Shown: positions 1 through 11,396, numbered from the stretch's first letter. The stretch: 64,000 nucleotides of DNA from Helianthus annuus (GCF_002127325.2 NC_035440.2:77863875-77927874), one strand, 5' to 3'. Made by a program: numbers and translations. Notes: generated by a model from the sequence alone, not told the origin.

Positions 1-44
1 AACAAAAAACCGATTAGCGATTTCACAAAGATTGTTAGTAAAGA

Positions 45-75
45 GAGCACCACTTGCCCCACGGTGGGCGCCAAA
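45..75 (-). other. Primer-binding-site-like sequence of an off-window LTR retroelement
   Basis: Read on the minus strand, a TGGCGCCCACC-type sequence follows directly after a presumed LTR end (ending in AACA at position 77). On the plus strand it ends in GCGCCA, as a tRNA 3' end would. Such a site primes minus-strand DNA synthesis. Which tRNA it matches was not determined. The internal region of this element lies left of the window. Confidence 0.5.
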
Positions 76-76
76 T

Positions 77-731
77 TGTTTTGGTAAAAAATTACCGAAG
101 CAATTAAGTGGTCAAATTAGTTAAGTGAGGTAGTGTGCTAAAAAATGTGTTGAAAATATACTAGTTATGTTCTTTGGAAAAACAGTGTTCAGGATACGGC
201 TCAGGATATTGAGCTGTATCTATGATCAAACAATGAGCAAAAAGGTAAAGTAAATGACACGAGATGTACGAGGAAAGCCCTTGATCAATCTAGATCGCCG
301 GCACAAAACCTCGGGAGCTGACAATCGCAGCTGCCTTGTTCTTCTTATTGCTTTAAACTTCAGGATACAGTGCAGGATATAGATCAGATCGCTAAGTGTT
401 ACAATGAATTTGTGTGAGAGTTGCGAGAGAGCAAGTGTTAGAGTGTAGAGAGTGTGATTGTGATGTCCTAGTTGATCTGATATACCCACCTATTTATAGT
501 AACGAATTACAAACAATAATCCCTACAAATATGGGCTACTCTGAATATTCCATTATGAACGTTATAAACCGAGTAATACGGCTCCAACGCCTTCCCTTGA
601 ACGACTTGGACCGAGTCTTCCGTGGAATAGGTCTTGTTAACGTTGCTAGCTTCTAACCCACGTGCCTGCACATAATCCATTAGTAATCCCGAGGATACCA
701 TTCAGGATGTTACCGATATCCTGAACTAGCA
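77..731 (-). repeat. Left part of an older LTR, split by the Tekay element
   Basis: The stretch starts TGTTTTGG next to the primer-binding-like site, so it reads as the 3' end of a minus-strand LTR. It contains many short CAGGATA repeats (for example 190-215, 360-380, 690-705). The same motif recurs just beyond the Tekay element near 11456, which supports 77-731 and 11397 onward being one LTR interrupted by insertion. A minus-strand TATA box lies at 491-498. No real protein gene is seen; the small open frames here are not conserved in any way I can recognise. The outer end of this LTR was not located. Confidence 0.5.
491..498 (-). promoter_or_regulatory. TATA box of the older LTR
   Basis: TATAAATA is read on the minus strand, about 415 bp from the LTR end at 77. 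This fits a U3/R arrangement of a minus-strand LTR. Confidence 0.4.
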
Positions 732-1207
732 TGTCACACCCCCAAAATCCACGTGCGGAGTATCACCGCTTGGGAGCGTGACTGACCAGGATCAAGCCAC
801 CAATCATATAGAACAATGTTAAAGTAATAGCAATTAAACCAAACCAAATCCATATGAAAGGTGTTTCCAAAACATAAGTAAGTTATCATTGTTTAGCGGA
901 AGCGTATAAGTAAAACCCAATATAAATAAGTATGTAATGTCATAATGTATTCAACAAACAATCACGATCCAAGCCCACAACGACCAGCTCCTCCCTGTGC
1001 AAGCTCCATGTATCTAACGACCTGCAAGGCATGTAACAGAGGATGAACAACTAGTTGAGCGAGTTCACAGAAAGTAAATGCGTAATAGTAAGTTCGTATG
1101 TAACATGTGGCTCTACTAGGCCGATAGTACGTTCTATTGGTGGGGGCTTCCCATGTTGTATATCCACTAGACTATTCGTAACCATAAGTGTTCTACATAT
1201 CCCGAGA

Positions 1208-1440
1208 ACAGTAACACGTATAAGTTTACGTAGGTTTTACGTAAGTAATCCTTCACAACCGAGGATAGGGGTACGCGGGGGTTTACGTAGGTTTTACGTA
1301 AGTGCCTGACACAACCGAGGCAGTAGTGAGTATAATTTCACATAGGTTTTACGTGGGTATCCTTCACAACCGAGGATAGCGTGTAGCATAAGTATACGTA
1401 GGTTTTACGTATGTGTCCTGCACAACCGAGGACGATGGTA
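1208..1440. repeat. Four-unit tandem array: ACGT module plus hairpin
   Basis: Four units of about 55-60 bp each carry a TACGTAGGTTTTACGTA-like block followed by a short hairpin with loop core CACAACCG. Hairpins lie at 1248-1266, 1303-1322, 1358-1377 and 1415-1433. Stems are ATCCT/AGGAT, TGCCT/AGGCA, TATCCT/AGGATA and GTCCT/AGGAC, so stem bases change in matched pairs while the loop stays constant. The same array recurs in the right LTR at 9334-9566. Function is unknown; ACGT cores are typical bZIP binding sites. Confidence 0.75.
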
Positions 1441-1937
1441 TGGTAGTATAGTAATCGAGTAAGTACGATTCTATTCAATTTCATTCCTTCAATCCCAATT
1501 CCCGTGCCCTGGGAATCCCATGCCTTAGTAAGAGTGTGAACTCACCTTGGTTCGCTCGGTATGCTATGCTCTAGGGTTTATCAAATTGTCTAAGTCCGTT
1601 ACACACGACCTAGGATATGATGCACATAAATTCAAGATAAGTGTTGATGTTCAATTAGGGTTTACAGGTTCTTGATGCTCAACCAGTAACTTACAGAATC
1701 ATATTACACAGTAGTAGTTATAATATCATACAGTACCAAGCAGTATTATTCAGTGACATGCAGTGTCTTAACATGCAGTAACAATTAACAGGTAACAGGC
1801 AGCATGTTCTTCCTCCAGGGTTTAGACTTAGTATTAACAGGAAGCTTGGATTATGTATCACCTTCAAACTCAGATTGTATATAAACATCAAAACATCACA
1901 TATCAACTCAGACAAGATCAACATGAATTTAAAGTTC

Positions 1938-2555
1938 GGACATTATTGCACATGAACAAAGAATTCGGAACAGGGGGGGTTTCCTCACAAAAATCGGACC
2001 AAGACTTCCCTATGCAACAAGTTCGGACAATGTGGAGGGGTTTTGGGGTCACAAAAGTCGGACTTCATGTTATGTGTACAAACTCGGACCAAGGTAGCCT
2101 TTAAAAGTCGGATCCCCTCCTTGTCTATCACAAAAAGTCGGACTAAGGGTGGCCCTTAACAAACTCGGACAGGACTTCCGCCCCTTAGTAAAGCTCGGAC
2201 AACATAAGGGGGGATTAAACTCGGACATTTATTAATCATTTATAAACTTCGGACCTACATAAGTTGATAAACTCGGACCTTTATATGATGTTTAAAGGTC
2301 GGACATGAGTTTAAGTTTAAAACTCGGATCCAAAGGCTTCTTTTCTCAAAAGTCGGACCCAGCAATTCAAATAAGAACTCGGACCTATAACACATTGAAG
2401 CTCGGACTTGTTTTGTATTAGAAAAAGATCGGACTAGGGCCTTGTACATATAATTCGGACTCCTTTTCACACATAAAGTTCGGACCTAGTATGTTTCTAT
2501 TAAAACTCAGACAAGTGTTTAGGGTTACAAAAACTCTGACATTCAATCGGACATA
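1938..2555. repeat. TCGGA(C) motif array in the LTR
   Basis: About 22 copies of TCGGA, mostly in the form A-A-N-TCGGAC, are spaced roughly 23-33 bp apart, with two degenerate copies (CTCAGAC, CTCTGAC) near 2506 and 2534. The sequence between motifs is unrelated from copy to copy, so this is not a simple tandem repeat. Copies with GTCGGAC contain the DRE core CCGAC on the opposite strand. The array sits upstream of gag in element orientation. Repeated at 10064-10681 in the right LTR. Confidence 0.75.
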
Positions 2556-3270
2556 CGTAAGTTCCAAAGATTATGCCACAGAATCAATAACAATCGAACA
2601 GTTACAATTCATGCCTTCATACGATCAAGAAACCCTAAGTTCATACGTTTGTATTACACTGATCAAAACAACAATCGCTATGTCTACATATCACGCATCA
2701 AAATCATCAGGCAATTTATTATATGACTAATCATCTTCATATCACAATAATCAACATAAATAAAAAACACAGAGGCATCATATGGAGACTAGGGTTTACA
2801 AGAATTACAAGAATCAAGCATTGCTAACAATCAAACAATCAATAAACAATGATTACACAAATACCTTGAATGGTTCTAGAGAAGAAGAGGAATCACGAGT
2901 GATGAATATCTTGGTGATGATGATTGCCAGAGAAAGTGAAAGTACGTGCTTGGATTTTTGTGAGAATGATTAGTGAAAAAGGGATTAGGGTTAAGTATCT
3001 CTAAGATTTCACTAATTACCCTCTAACTCCCTAAGTATCATATTTTATACATGCACCCCATCTCATAACAATTTCATAGTTTCACCACCAAGTTCATATA
3101 TTTACCAAGTCTTTCACAATTAACAAATAACCATGCACAATCACACAATACGATTCATTGCATCAAAACGTATCCATTCCAAAGCAATCAATTGTGCAAG
3201 TAAACAACTAAATAATAATTGAACGTGCAATAAATACAAAATAGAAATCTTGGAAATTCGAGTTGTCACA

Positions 3271-3889
3271 TAGCATCCCGGATGTAAACAGATACAATAT
3301 AAACAAGATATATATCAAGATATTTTTCAGGATATGGGCTTAGAATTTCACCCATAACAAACTATTTAGAAATTTTAAAAAATATGCCTGATATTTTGAT
3401 CGGAATTAACACAGTAACAAGTCAGAACCGGGCCCAGGTGTAAGAGTAGCATTTTTTTGTATACGGAACTTTTAATAGCCAGGGATAAGCTTAATGCATA
3501 GCGAAGGTACCACCTTTTTGCCGATCATTATTAACCCTTGTATGTTCACTTATTTATTTATTTATTTTTTTTTTTTGTAAATGATTAAGGTGTTCACTAA
3601 GATTTGCAAAAACAATACTAGTACAATAATGATATAAACCTTTAAATAAAATGATTTGAGGAGTTGTATGCATTAAATGATAGATGAATTGTTTCGTGTT
3701 CTTAATAGGGTAACAACATATGAAATAAAGGATGATGTTCAACAGATGGAACATTTATGGAGGTATGAATTGGAATATATCTTTATTCCACAGTTGAGCT
3801 TTGCTTTTGACTTCGATAACTCTTTTCTTTTAGCTGCGCTCATTTGATATTTTATAACTGGAAACTTTCTAGGACTGCCAGTTGTGAGT
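3271..3889. repeat. Displaced copy of the right flank
   Basis: These 619 bp match 11397-12015 nearly base for base, starting with TAGCATCCCGG and ending GTTGTGAGT. At 3890 the match stops and integrase coding sequence begins. It is host/outer-LTR sequence, not native Tekay sequence. The apparent pol reading frame runs on into it to 3739 only by chance. Confidence 0.85.
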
Positions 3890-5016
3890 AGCTGGGCCTC
3901 AGTAGTGGTTGCACGGTTTTCGAATAACTGGGGGTACTTTTCTGTCATCTGGTCTTCGCGTTCCCAGGTGTACTCTGGGCCACGTTTGGAGTTCCTACGA
4001 ACTCGGACAAGAGGGATTCTCTTGTGTTTGAGGACCTTAACATCCCGGTCCGTGATTTCAACTGGTTCCTCGACGAACTGCAACCGCTCGTCGATAGTGA
4101 GTTCCTTAAAAGGAACTATGAGGGTCTCATCTGACAGGCACTTCTTCAGATTCGACACGTGAAACACATTGTGAACTGCACCGAGTTCAGCTGGTAGGTT
4201 TAGCTTGTAGGCCACTTTGCCTATTTTCTCAATGATCTCGAACGGTCCGACATACCGCGGATTTAATTTGCCCCGTTTGCCAAAACGAACCACACCCTTC
4301 CAGGGTGAGACTTTTAGTAAAACCCGGTCCCCGACCTGAAATTCCAAAGGCTTCCTACGCTTGTCCGCGTAGGCTTTCTGACGGTCGCGTGCTGCCGCCA
4401 TACGTTGTCGTATCTGTGCAATCTTTTCCGTGGCGTCCACTACAATCTCTGGACCCGTGATCTGACTATCCCCCACCTCTGCCCAACAGAGAGGTGACCG
4501 GCATTTATGTCCGTACAATGCCTCGAATGGAGCGGCTTGTATGCTGGTGTGATAACTGTTATTATATGAGAACTCCACCAAAGGGAGGTGCTTTTCCCAG
4601 CCGTTGCCGAAATCAATAACACATGCCCGAAGCATGTCTTCAAGAGTCTGGATCGTTCGCTCAGACTGCCCATCCGTCTGAGGATGATATGCTGTGCTCA
4701 TGTCTAACCGTGAGCCGAAAGATTTGTGCATCGCTTGCCATAGTTCTGACGTGAATCGTGCATCCCGATCCGAAATGATGGAGGTAGGCACCCCGTGCCT
4801 CGAAACAACTTCTTTAAGATAAACGTCTGCGAGAGTGGAGAACTTATCCGTTTCCTTAATAGCCAGGAAGTGTGCAGACTTGGTGAGTTGATCCACGATC
4901 ACCCATATGGTATCATTCCCACGCTGAGATCTAGGTAGGCCTGTAACAAAATCCATGGAAATCTCTTCCCGTTTCCACTGTGGTATCCTGGGTTGTTGAA
5001 GTAGGCCCGCTGGTTT
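3890..5016 (-). pseudogene. Tekay integrase core and chromodomain-like C-terminus (broken)
   Basis: This is the downstream half of the Tekay polyprotein, in the same frame as the RT part but separated from it by a TAG at 5017-5019. It holds the integrase core with its three acidic residues: Asp in MDFVTGLP, Asp in ISDRDARF and Glu in GQSERTIQ. Next come the [10 protein letters not shown] and [10 protein letters not shown] segments and a chromodomain-like end around [10 protein letters not shown]. Integrase inserts element cDNA into the genome; the chromodomain is thought to guide targeting in chromoviruses. The open frame continues to 3739, but beyond 3890 it reads displaced flank, so the native C-terminus and the polypurine tract are missing. 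Confidence 0.85.
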
Positions 5017-7434
5017 CTAATACTCCACTTTGACCTTTGCACATGTCAAACACTTGCCGACGTAAGTAGCAATGTGGGCTTTCATGCTAGGCCACCAATA
5101 TGTTGTTTTGAGATCGTGGTACATCTTATCCGACCCTGGATGTACCGAGTAGCGGGACTTGTGAGCTTCGTCCATTACCAGCTCGCGTAAACCGCCAAAA
5201 AGTGGGACCCAAATACGCCCCGTTACATAGTAGGCGCCGTCTTCCTTTTGTTCCATTCGTTGCCTTGAGCCGCGTAAGGCTTCAGCTTTGACGTTTTCAG
5301 GCTTTAATGCTTCCATCTGAGCAGTTCGTATCTGTGCGGGAAGACTGGACTGAATAGTGAGCTGCAAGGCTCGTACGCGTCTAGGTAGAGTGTCTTTCCG
5401 ACTGAGAGCGTCAGCCACAACATTGGCTTTGCCTGGATGGTACTTGATGGCGCATTCGTAATCATTGAGTAACTCGACCCATCGTCGTTGACGCATGTTC
5501 AATTCCTTCTGCTTGAAGATATGCTCGAGACTCCTGTGATCGGTGTAGATAGTGCACTTGGTACCGTACAGGTAGTGTCGCCATATCTTAAGTGCAAAAA
5601 CAACAGCTCCCAGCTCTAAATCGTGCGTCGTGTAATTCCGTTCATGAACTTTGAGTTGACGAGAAGCGTAGGCAATAACTTTATCCCGCTGCATCAATAC
5701 ACAACCAAGCCCCTGTATCGATGCGTCACAATAGACTACAAAATCATCTGTGCCCTCTGGCAATGAGAGAATAGGTGCGCTGCAAAGCCTATCCTTTAAG
5801 TACTGAAAAGCGGTTTCCTGGGAATCTCCCCAATGGTAGGTGACACCTTTCTGTGTCAGCATAGTAAGCGGCTGTGCGATCTTCGAAAAGTCTTTAATGA
5901 ATCGTCTGTAGTACCCCGCCAAACCCAAGAATTGGCGTATTTCTGTTGGTGTACGCGGTGCAGGCCAATTCCTGATCGATTCTACCTTGGATGGATCGAC
6001 ATGGATCCCATCCCTGTTCACCACATGGCCTAAGAAGTGGACTTCACGAAGCCAGAAGTCGCATTTAGAAAACTTGGCGTACAATTGCTCCTTTCGAAGA
6101 AGTTCCAAGATAAGGCGTAAGTGCTGCTCGTGTTCCTCCTGACTCTTGGAGTAGATCAGAATGTCGTCGATGAAGACTATGACGAACTTGTCAAGATATG
6201 GTTTGCACACCCTGTTCATTAGATCCATGAAAACTGCAGGTGCGTTCGTAAGCCCAAATGGCATGACTAGGAACTCGTAGTGACCGTAGCGAGTTCTGAA
6301 TGCTGTCTTGGAGACGTCCTCCTCGCGGACTCTCAGCTGATGATAACCAGACCTTAGATCAATCTTGGAGTAGTAACTCGACCCTTGCAACTGGTCGAAT
6401 AAGTCGTCAATGCGTGGAAGAGGATAGCGGTTCTTCACTGTGACTTTGTTCAGTTCGCGGTAATCGATGCACATTCTGAAAGTGCCATCCTTCTTTTTCA
6501 CGAATAGTACTGGAGCTCCCCAAGGCGAAGAGCTTGGACGAATAAAGCCCTTATCCAAGAGCTCTTGTAGTTGCTTAGACAGTTCTTCCAGTTCAGTTGG
6601 AGCTAAACAATATGGTGCGCGAGCTATAGGTGCTGCTCCTGAAGCTAGCTCGACTTGAAATTCGACCTGACGATGAGGCGGTAGACCAGGTAATTCCTCT
6701 GGAAACACTTGAGGAAATTCGCGTACAACTGGAATATCCTCTATTCTTTTCTCTTTCGTCGATGCATCTGTAACAAGTGCCAAAATGGCAGTATGCCCCT
6801 TTCGTAAACATTTCTGAGCCTTCAAGAAAGAGATGATGCCAACCACAGCACCACTCTTGTCGCCTTGAACTTCGAGAGATTCCTTACCCGCACGAGGAAT
6901 ACGAATGATCTTCTTCTTGCATAGGATCTCCGCCTGCTGCTTGGATAACCAATCCATGCCGATGACGATGTCGAAACTACCCAGAACTATAGGAATAAGA
7001 TCAATCGGGAAGGTCTGACCCGCTAGAACGATGTTACAACCCTTGACTACATGCGTGGCTTCTACATTTTTACCATTTGCTAGTTCTACGACATGTTTGG
7101 TGTTTAGGGGTGTTGGTGTACGTTTTAACAATTTACTCATTTTCAAAGACATATATCTCGTATCCACACCCGAATCAAACAAAACAGTGACATAAATATC
7201 GTCGAGAAGGAACTTACCCATAACGACGTTGGGATCATTTCTGGCATCACCCTGTCCCAACACAAACGCACGACCCCTTGCTTCATTGTCGTTGTTGTTC
7301 CCACCATTGTTGTTGTTGTTGCCATTTTCCTGATTGTTGTTATTGTTGTTGTTGTTCTGGTTCCTGTTCAGCTGAGGGCAGTGCCTTTTGAAGTGACCCT
7401 CTCCACCGCAACGAAAACACCCTTTGTTGCCCTA
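5017..7434 (-). pseudogene. Tekay protease, reverse transcriptase, RNase H and integrase zinc finger (broken)
   Basis: The frame stays open from about 7431 to 5020 between two TAG codons (7432-7434 and 5017-5019), all in the same frame as gag and integrase. In order it shows a second CCHC knuckle ([14 protein letters not shown]), an Asn-rich linker, an aspartic protease (LFDSGVDT; the usual DSGA is altered), RT with the FIDDILIYS catalytic motif, RNase H ([18 protein letters not shown]) and the integrase HHCC finger (ending CLTCAK). Both stops are one C-to-T step from CAG. RT itself looks intact. Function: copying the element RNA into DNA inside the particle. Confidence 0.88.
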
Positions 7435-8535
7435 CTGTTGATTCTGTTGTGCTGGTGGCTGCTGCTGATTCTGATTCGCAGGTCGAGGGCTTCTACAATC
7501 TTTGGCCTCATGACCCATCTTGAGGCATCTTTGACAGCGACCCTTGTTACACTGGCCACTGTGGTGTCTGTTGCAGTTGTTACACTTTGGGAGGTTCCCT
7601 CGATATCCCCCCTTCCTGTGACTGCCTGAAGAATGCTGACTGGGACTCTGGTAACTGTCAGTCTTTCGCTGCTGAACCTGTGACTGAACTGAAGCTGATC
7701 CCTTGCTAGAATCCCCATCCCATTTTCTCTTGTTTTCACTGGGAGTAGCAAGTGTAGTAGCAGTGGTAGCGGTAGCAGTAGCGCTGATACGTTTAGGCAA
7801 TCTGTTCTGATCCACTGCCTGATCTGTGATACGATGAGCGAGGCGTTGAATAGCCTGAATGTTGTAAAGATTAGCCGATGTCACATGGCTCTGAATTTCT
7901 GGTGCTAATCCCTTGAGGTACAACTCGATGCGCTTGTATGGAGGGTCCACCATAGTTGGACACAGCACAGCCAACTCGTTCGACCTCTTGGTATAAGCCT
8001 CGATTTTTGACCTAGTCATTTTCAAATGATAAAACTCATCCTCCAGCTTGTGGATGTCTTCCCGAGTGCAGTATTCCCTTTTTATCAGTTCCTTGAAATC
8101 ATTCCATGGGGTGGCGTTAGCAGCTGCCAACCCTAAGATCTGCACCTGTGCGTTCCACCAAGTGAGCGCAATCCCTTCAAGTGTGCCAGTGGCGTATTTC
8201 ACCCTGCGAGCCTCAGGGCATTCACACATCTCGAACACAGACTCGAGCTTTTCAAACCAGTGGAGGAGTCCAACCGCTCCTTCAGTGCCACTAAATGTGC
8301 TACGACGACAATCCATGAAGTTCTTGAAAGTGCAGACGGGCTGCTGAGCGTGTTGACCTATTGTGTACGAATAGGACAAGGTTAAACACAAGAGTTAATG
8401 TAGGATCTAAAGATCCTAGTGTGAGTCTAAACTGCAGGGTATACTACCTGCTTGAGCAGCTGCAAGTGCCGCAGCAACTTGTTCATTAACGAAAGCCGTC
8501 AACTGGGCTTGTGTCATGTTAATACGTCCAGCCAT
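7435..8535 (-). pseudogene. Tekay gag with possible 90-bp intron
   Basis: The gag polyprotein forms the virus-like particle and binds element RNA. The N-terminal segment starts at ATG 8535 (MAGRINMTQ...) and reads to about 8448; a stop follows at 8416-8418. The main gag domain (WFEKLESVF, LEGIALTWWNAQ, TREDIHKLEDEF) and a CCHC knuckle (CQRCLKMGHEAKDC) read from about 8357 to 7435. The two parts are in one frame. Between them 8358-8447 has GT at its start and AG at its end on the minus strand, and removing it joins the two segments in frame. Alternatively this is a 90-bp insertion with chance GT/AG ends. Gag then ends at the TAG at 7432-7434, after which the frame continues into pol. Confidence 0.8.
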
Positions 8536-8836
8536 GATCTTCATAGCAAAAGTGTCATAAGTTAGAGTGGTTCGCGAATAGTGCGATGACAGAAGAGTGT
8601 AAGCACATAGGTGTTCTCAAGCAATAACAAGTAATGAGCAGTGTAATCTAAGCATACTACGAGCAAAGTTCTACGCAATTCTAGCATGTAGGCAATAAAC
8701 ATAAACCTTATTACCTAGGATGTTGAGTCTTGCACGTGGAGCGAAGCGTCGTTGTGGATCGTTGAGAGCACTGTTCTCGTTATAGTCTGGTTTTAATAAA
8801 AACGTTTTCCCCGTATTAAAACCAAGTTCTCTATAA

Positions 8837-8854
8837 CCAATGGCTCTAATACCA
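8837..8854 (-). other. Primer binding site of the Tekay-like element
   Basis: TGGTATTAGAGCC on the minus strand lies three bases inside the right LTR. It matches the initiator tRNA-Met site TGGTATCAGAGC except for one C-to-T change. It fixes the right LTR as the 5' LTR. Confidence 0.85.
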
Positions 8855-9333
8855 ATCTGTCACACCCCCAAAATCCACGTGCGGAGTATCACCGCTTGGG
8901 AGCGTGACTGACCAGGATCAAGCCACCAATCATATAGAACAATGTTAAAGTAATAGCAATTAAACCAAACCAAATCCATATGAAAGGTGTTTCCAAGACA
9001 TAAGTAAGTTATCATTGTTTAGCGGAAGCGTATAAGTAAAACCCAATATAAATAAGTATGTAATGTCATAATGTATTCAACAAACAATCACGATCCAAGC
9101 CCACAACGACCAGCTCCTCCCTGTGCAAGCTCCATGTATCTAACGACCTGCAAGGCATGTAACAGAGGATCAACAACTAGTTGAGCGAGGTCACAGAAAG
9201 TAAATGCGTAATAGTAAGTTCGTATGTAACATGTGGCTCTACTGGGCCGATAGTACGTTCTATTGGTGGGGGCTTCCCATGTTGTATATCCACTAGACTA
9301 TTCGTAACCATAAGTGTTCTACATATCCCGAGA

Positions 9334-9566
9334 ACAGTAACACGTACAAGTTTACTTAGGTTTTACGTAAGTAATCCTTCACAACCGAGGATAGGGGTAC
9401 GCGGGGGTTTACGTAGGTTTTACGTAAGTGCCTGACACAACCGAGGCAGTAGTGAGTATAATTTCACGTAGGTTTTACGTGGGTATCCTTCACAACCGAG
9501 GATAGCGTGTAGCATAAGTATACGTAGGTTTTACGTATGTGTCCTGCACAACCGAGGACGATGGTA
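9334..9566. repeat. Second copy of the four-unit ACGT/hairpin array
   Basis: Same as 1208-1440, shifted by 8126 bp. All four hairpins and their matched stems are preserved, for example 9374-9392. Confidence 0.75.
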
Positions 9567-10063
9567 TGGTAGTCTAGTAATCGAGTAAGTACGATTCTAT
9601 TCAATTTCATTCCTTCAATCCCAATTCCCGTGCCCTGGGAATCCCATGCCTTAGTATGAGTGTGAACTCACCTTGGTTTGCTCGGTATGCTATGCTCTAG
9701 GGTTTATCAAATTGTCTAAGTCCGTTACACACGACCTAGGATATGATGCACATAAATTCAAGATAAGTGTTGATGTTCAATTAGGGTTTACAGGTTCTTG
9801 ATGCTCAACCAGTAACTTACAGAATCATATTACACAGTAGTAGTTATAATATCATACAGTACCAAGCAGTATTATTCAGTGACATGCAGTGTCTTAACAT
9901 GCAGTAACAATTAACAGGTAACAGGCAGCATGTTCTTCCTCCAGGGTTTAGACTTAGTATTAATAGGAAGCTTGGATTATGTATCACCTTCAAACTCAGA
10001 TTGTATATAAACGTCAAAACATCACATATCAACTCAGACAAGATCAACATGAATTTAAAGTTC

Positions 10064-10681
10064 GGACATTATTGCACATGAACAAAGAATTCGGAACAGG
10101 GGGGGTTTCCTCACAAAAATCGGACCAAGACTTCCCTATGCAACAAGTTCGGACAATGTGGAGGGGTTTTGGGGTCACAAAAGTCGGACTTCATTTTATG
10201 TGTACAAACTCGGACCAAGGTAGCCTTTAAAAGTCGGATCCCCTCCTTGTCTATCACAAAAAGTCGGACTAAGGGTGGCCCTTAACAAACTCGGACAGGA
10301 CTTCCACCCCTTAGTAAAGCTCGGACAACATAAGGGGGGATTAAACTCGGACATTTATTAATCATTTATAAACTTCGGACCTACATAAGTTGATAAACTC
10401 GGACCTTTATATGATGTTTAAAGGTCGGACATGAGTTTAAGTTTAAAACTCGGATCCAAAGGCTTCTTTTCTCAAAAGTCGGACCCAGCAATTCAAATAA
10501 GAACTCGGACCTATAACACATTGAAGCTCGGACTTGTTTTGTATTAGAAAAAGATCGGACTAGGGCCTTGTACATATAATTCGGACTCCTTTTCACACAT
10601 AAAGTTCGGACCTAGTATGTTTCTATTAAAACTCAGACAAGTGTTTAGGGTTACAAAAACTCTGACATTCAATCGGACATA
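10064..10681. repeat. Second copy of the TCGGA(C) array
   Basis: Same order and spacing of motifs as 1938-2555, shifted by 8126 bp; the motifs are conserved between LTRs. Confidence 0.75.
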
Positions 10682-11396
10682 CGTAAGTTCCAAAGATTAT
10701 GCCACAGAATCAATAACAATCGAACAGTTACAATTCATGCCTTCATACGATCAAGAAACCCTAAGTTCATACGTTTGTATTACACTGATCAAAACAACAA
10801 TCGCTATGTCTACATATCATGCATCAAAATCATCAGGCAATTTATTATATGACTAATCATCTTCATATCACAATAATCAACATAAATCAAAAACACAGAG
10901 GCATCATATGGAGACTAGGGTTTACAAGAATTACAAGAATCAAGCATTGCTAACAATCAAACAATCAATAAACAATGATTACACAATTACCTTGAATGAT
11001 TCTAGAGAAGAAGAGGAATCACGAGTGATGAATATCTTGGTGATGATGATTGCCAGAGAAAGTGAAAGTACGTGCTTGGATTTTTGTGAGAATGATTAGT
11101 GAAAAAGGGATTAGGGTTAAGTATCTTTAAGATTTCACTAATTACCCTCTAACTCCCTAAGTATCATATTTTATACATGCACCCCATCTCATAACAATTT
11201 CATAGTTTCACCACCAAGTTCATATATTTACCAAGTCTTTCACAATTAACAAATAACCATGCACAATCACACAATACGATTAATTGCATCAAAACGTATC
11301 CATTCCAAAGCAATCAATTGTGCAAGTAAACAACTAAATAATAATTGAACGTGCAATAAATACGAAATAGAAATCTTGGAAATTCGAGTTGTCACA

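Larger units (their letters stand above)
732..3270 (-). repeat. Left LTR of the Tekay-like element (solo-like)
   Basis: On the minus strand it begins TGTGACAACTCG and ends GGGTGTGACA, with TG...CA ends. It is 2539 bp, exactly the length of the right LTR. It is flanked on both sides by TAGCA, the mark of a solo LTR. It contains a four-unit hairpin array (1208-1433) and a TCGGA motif array (1938-2555). Confidence 0.9.
732..11396 (-). mobile_element. Tekay-like Ty3/gypsy chromovirus, rearranged
   Basis: A retroelement on the minus strand with two 2539-bp LTRs (732-3270 and 8858-11396), a tRNA-Met-type primer site, gag, protease, RT, RNase H, integrase and a C-terminal chromodomain-like segment. 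TAGCA stands on the left at 727-731 and on the right at 11397-11401. Unusually, TAGCA also follows the left LTR at 3271-3275, where a polypurine tract should be. So the left LTR has solo-LTR structure and native sequence between pol and the 3' LTR is missing. The two LTRs differ only by scattered single bases seen by eye, so the event is recent. Domain order (integrase last, chromodomain) and LTR length point to the Tekay/Del lineage. Confidence 0.85.
8858..11396 (-). repeat. Right (5') LTR of the Tekay-like element
   Basis: A 2539-bp LTR with the same ends as the left copy, adjoining the primer binding site on one side and TAGCA (11397-11401) on the other. It carries the same hairpin array (9334-9566) and TCGGA array (10064-10681). 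Differences from the left LTR are few single-base changes. Confidence 0.92.

Noticed and set aside
1938..2555. Spaced motif array as a CRISPR-like array
   Set aside because: Repeats are only 5-9 bp with irregular spacing in a plant LTR; no CRISPR features.
3739..3889. Extension of the Tekay pol frame by 50 codons
   Set aside because: This part matches the right flank at 11880-12015, outside the element, so the open frame is chance read-through.
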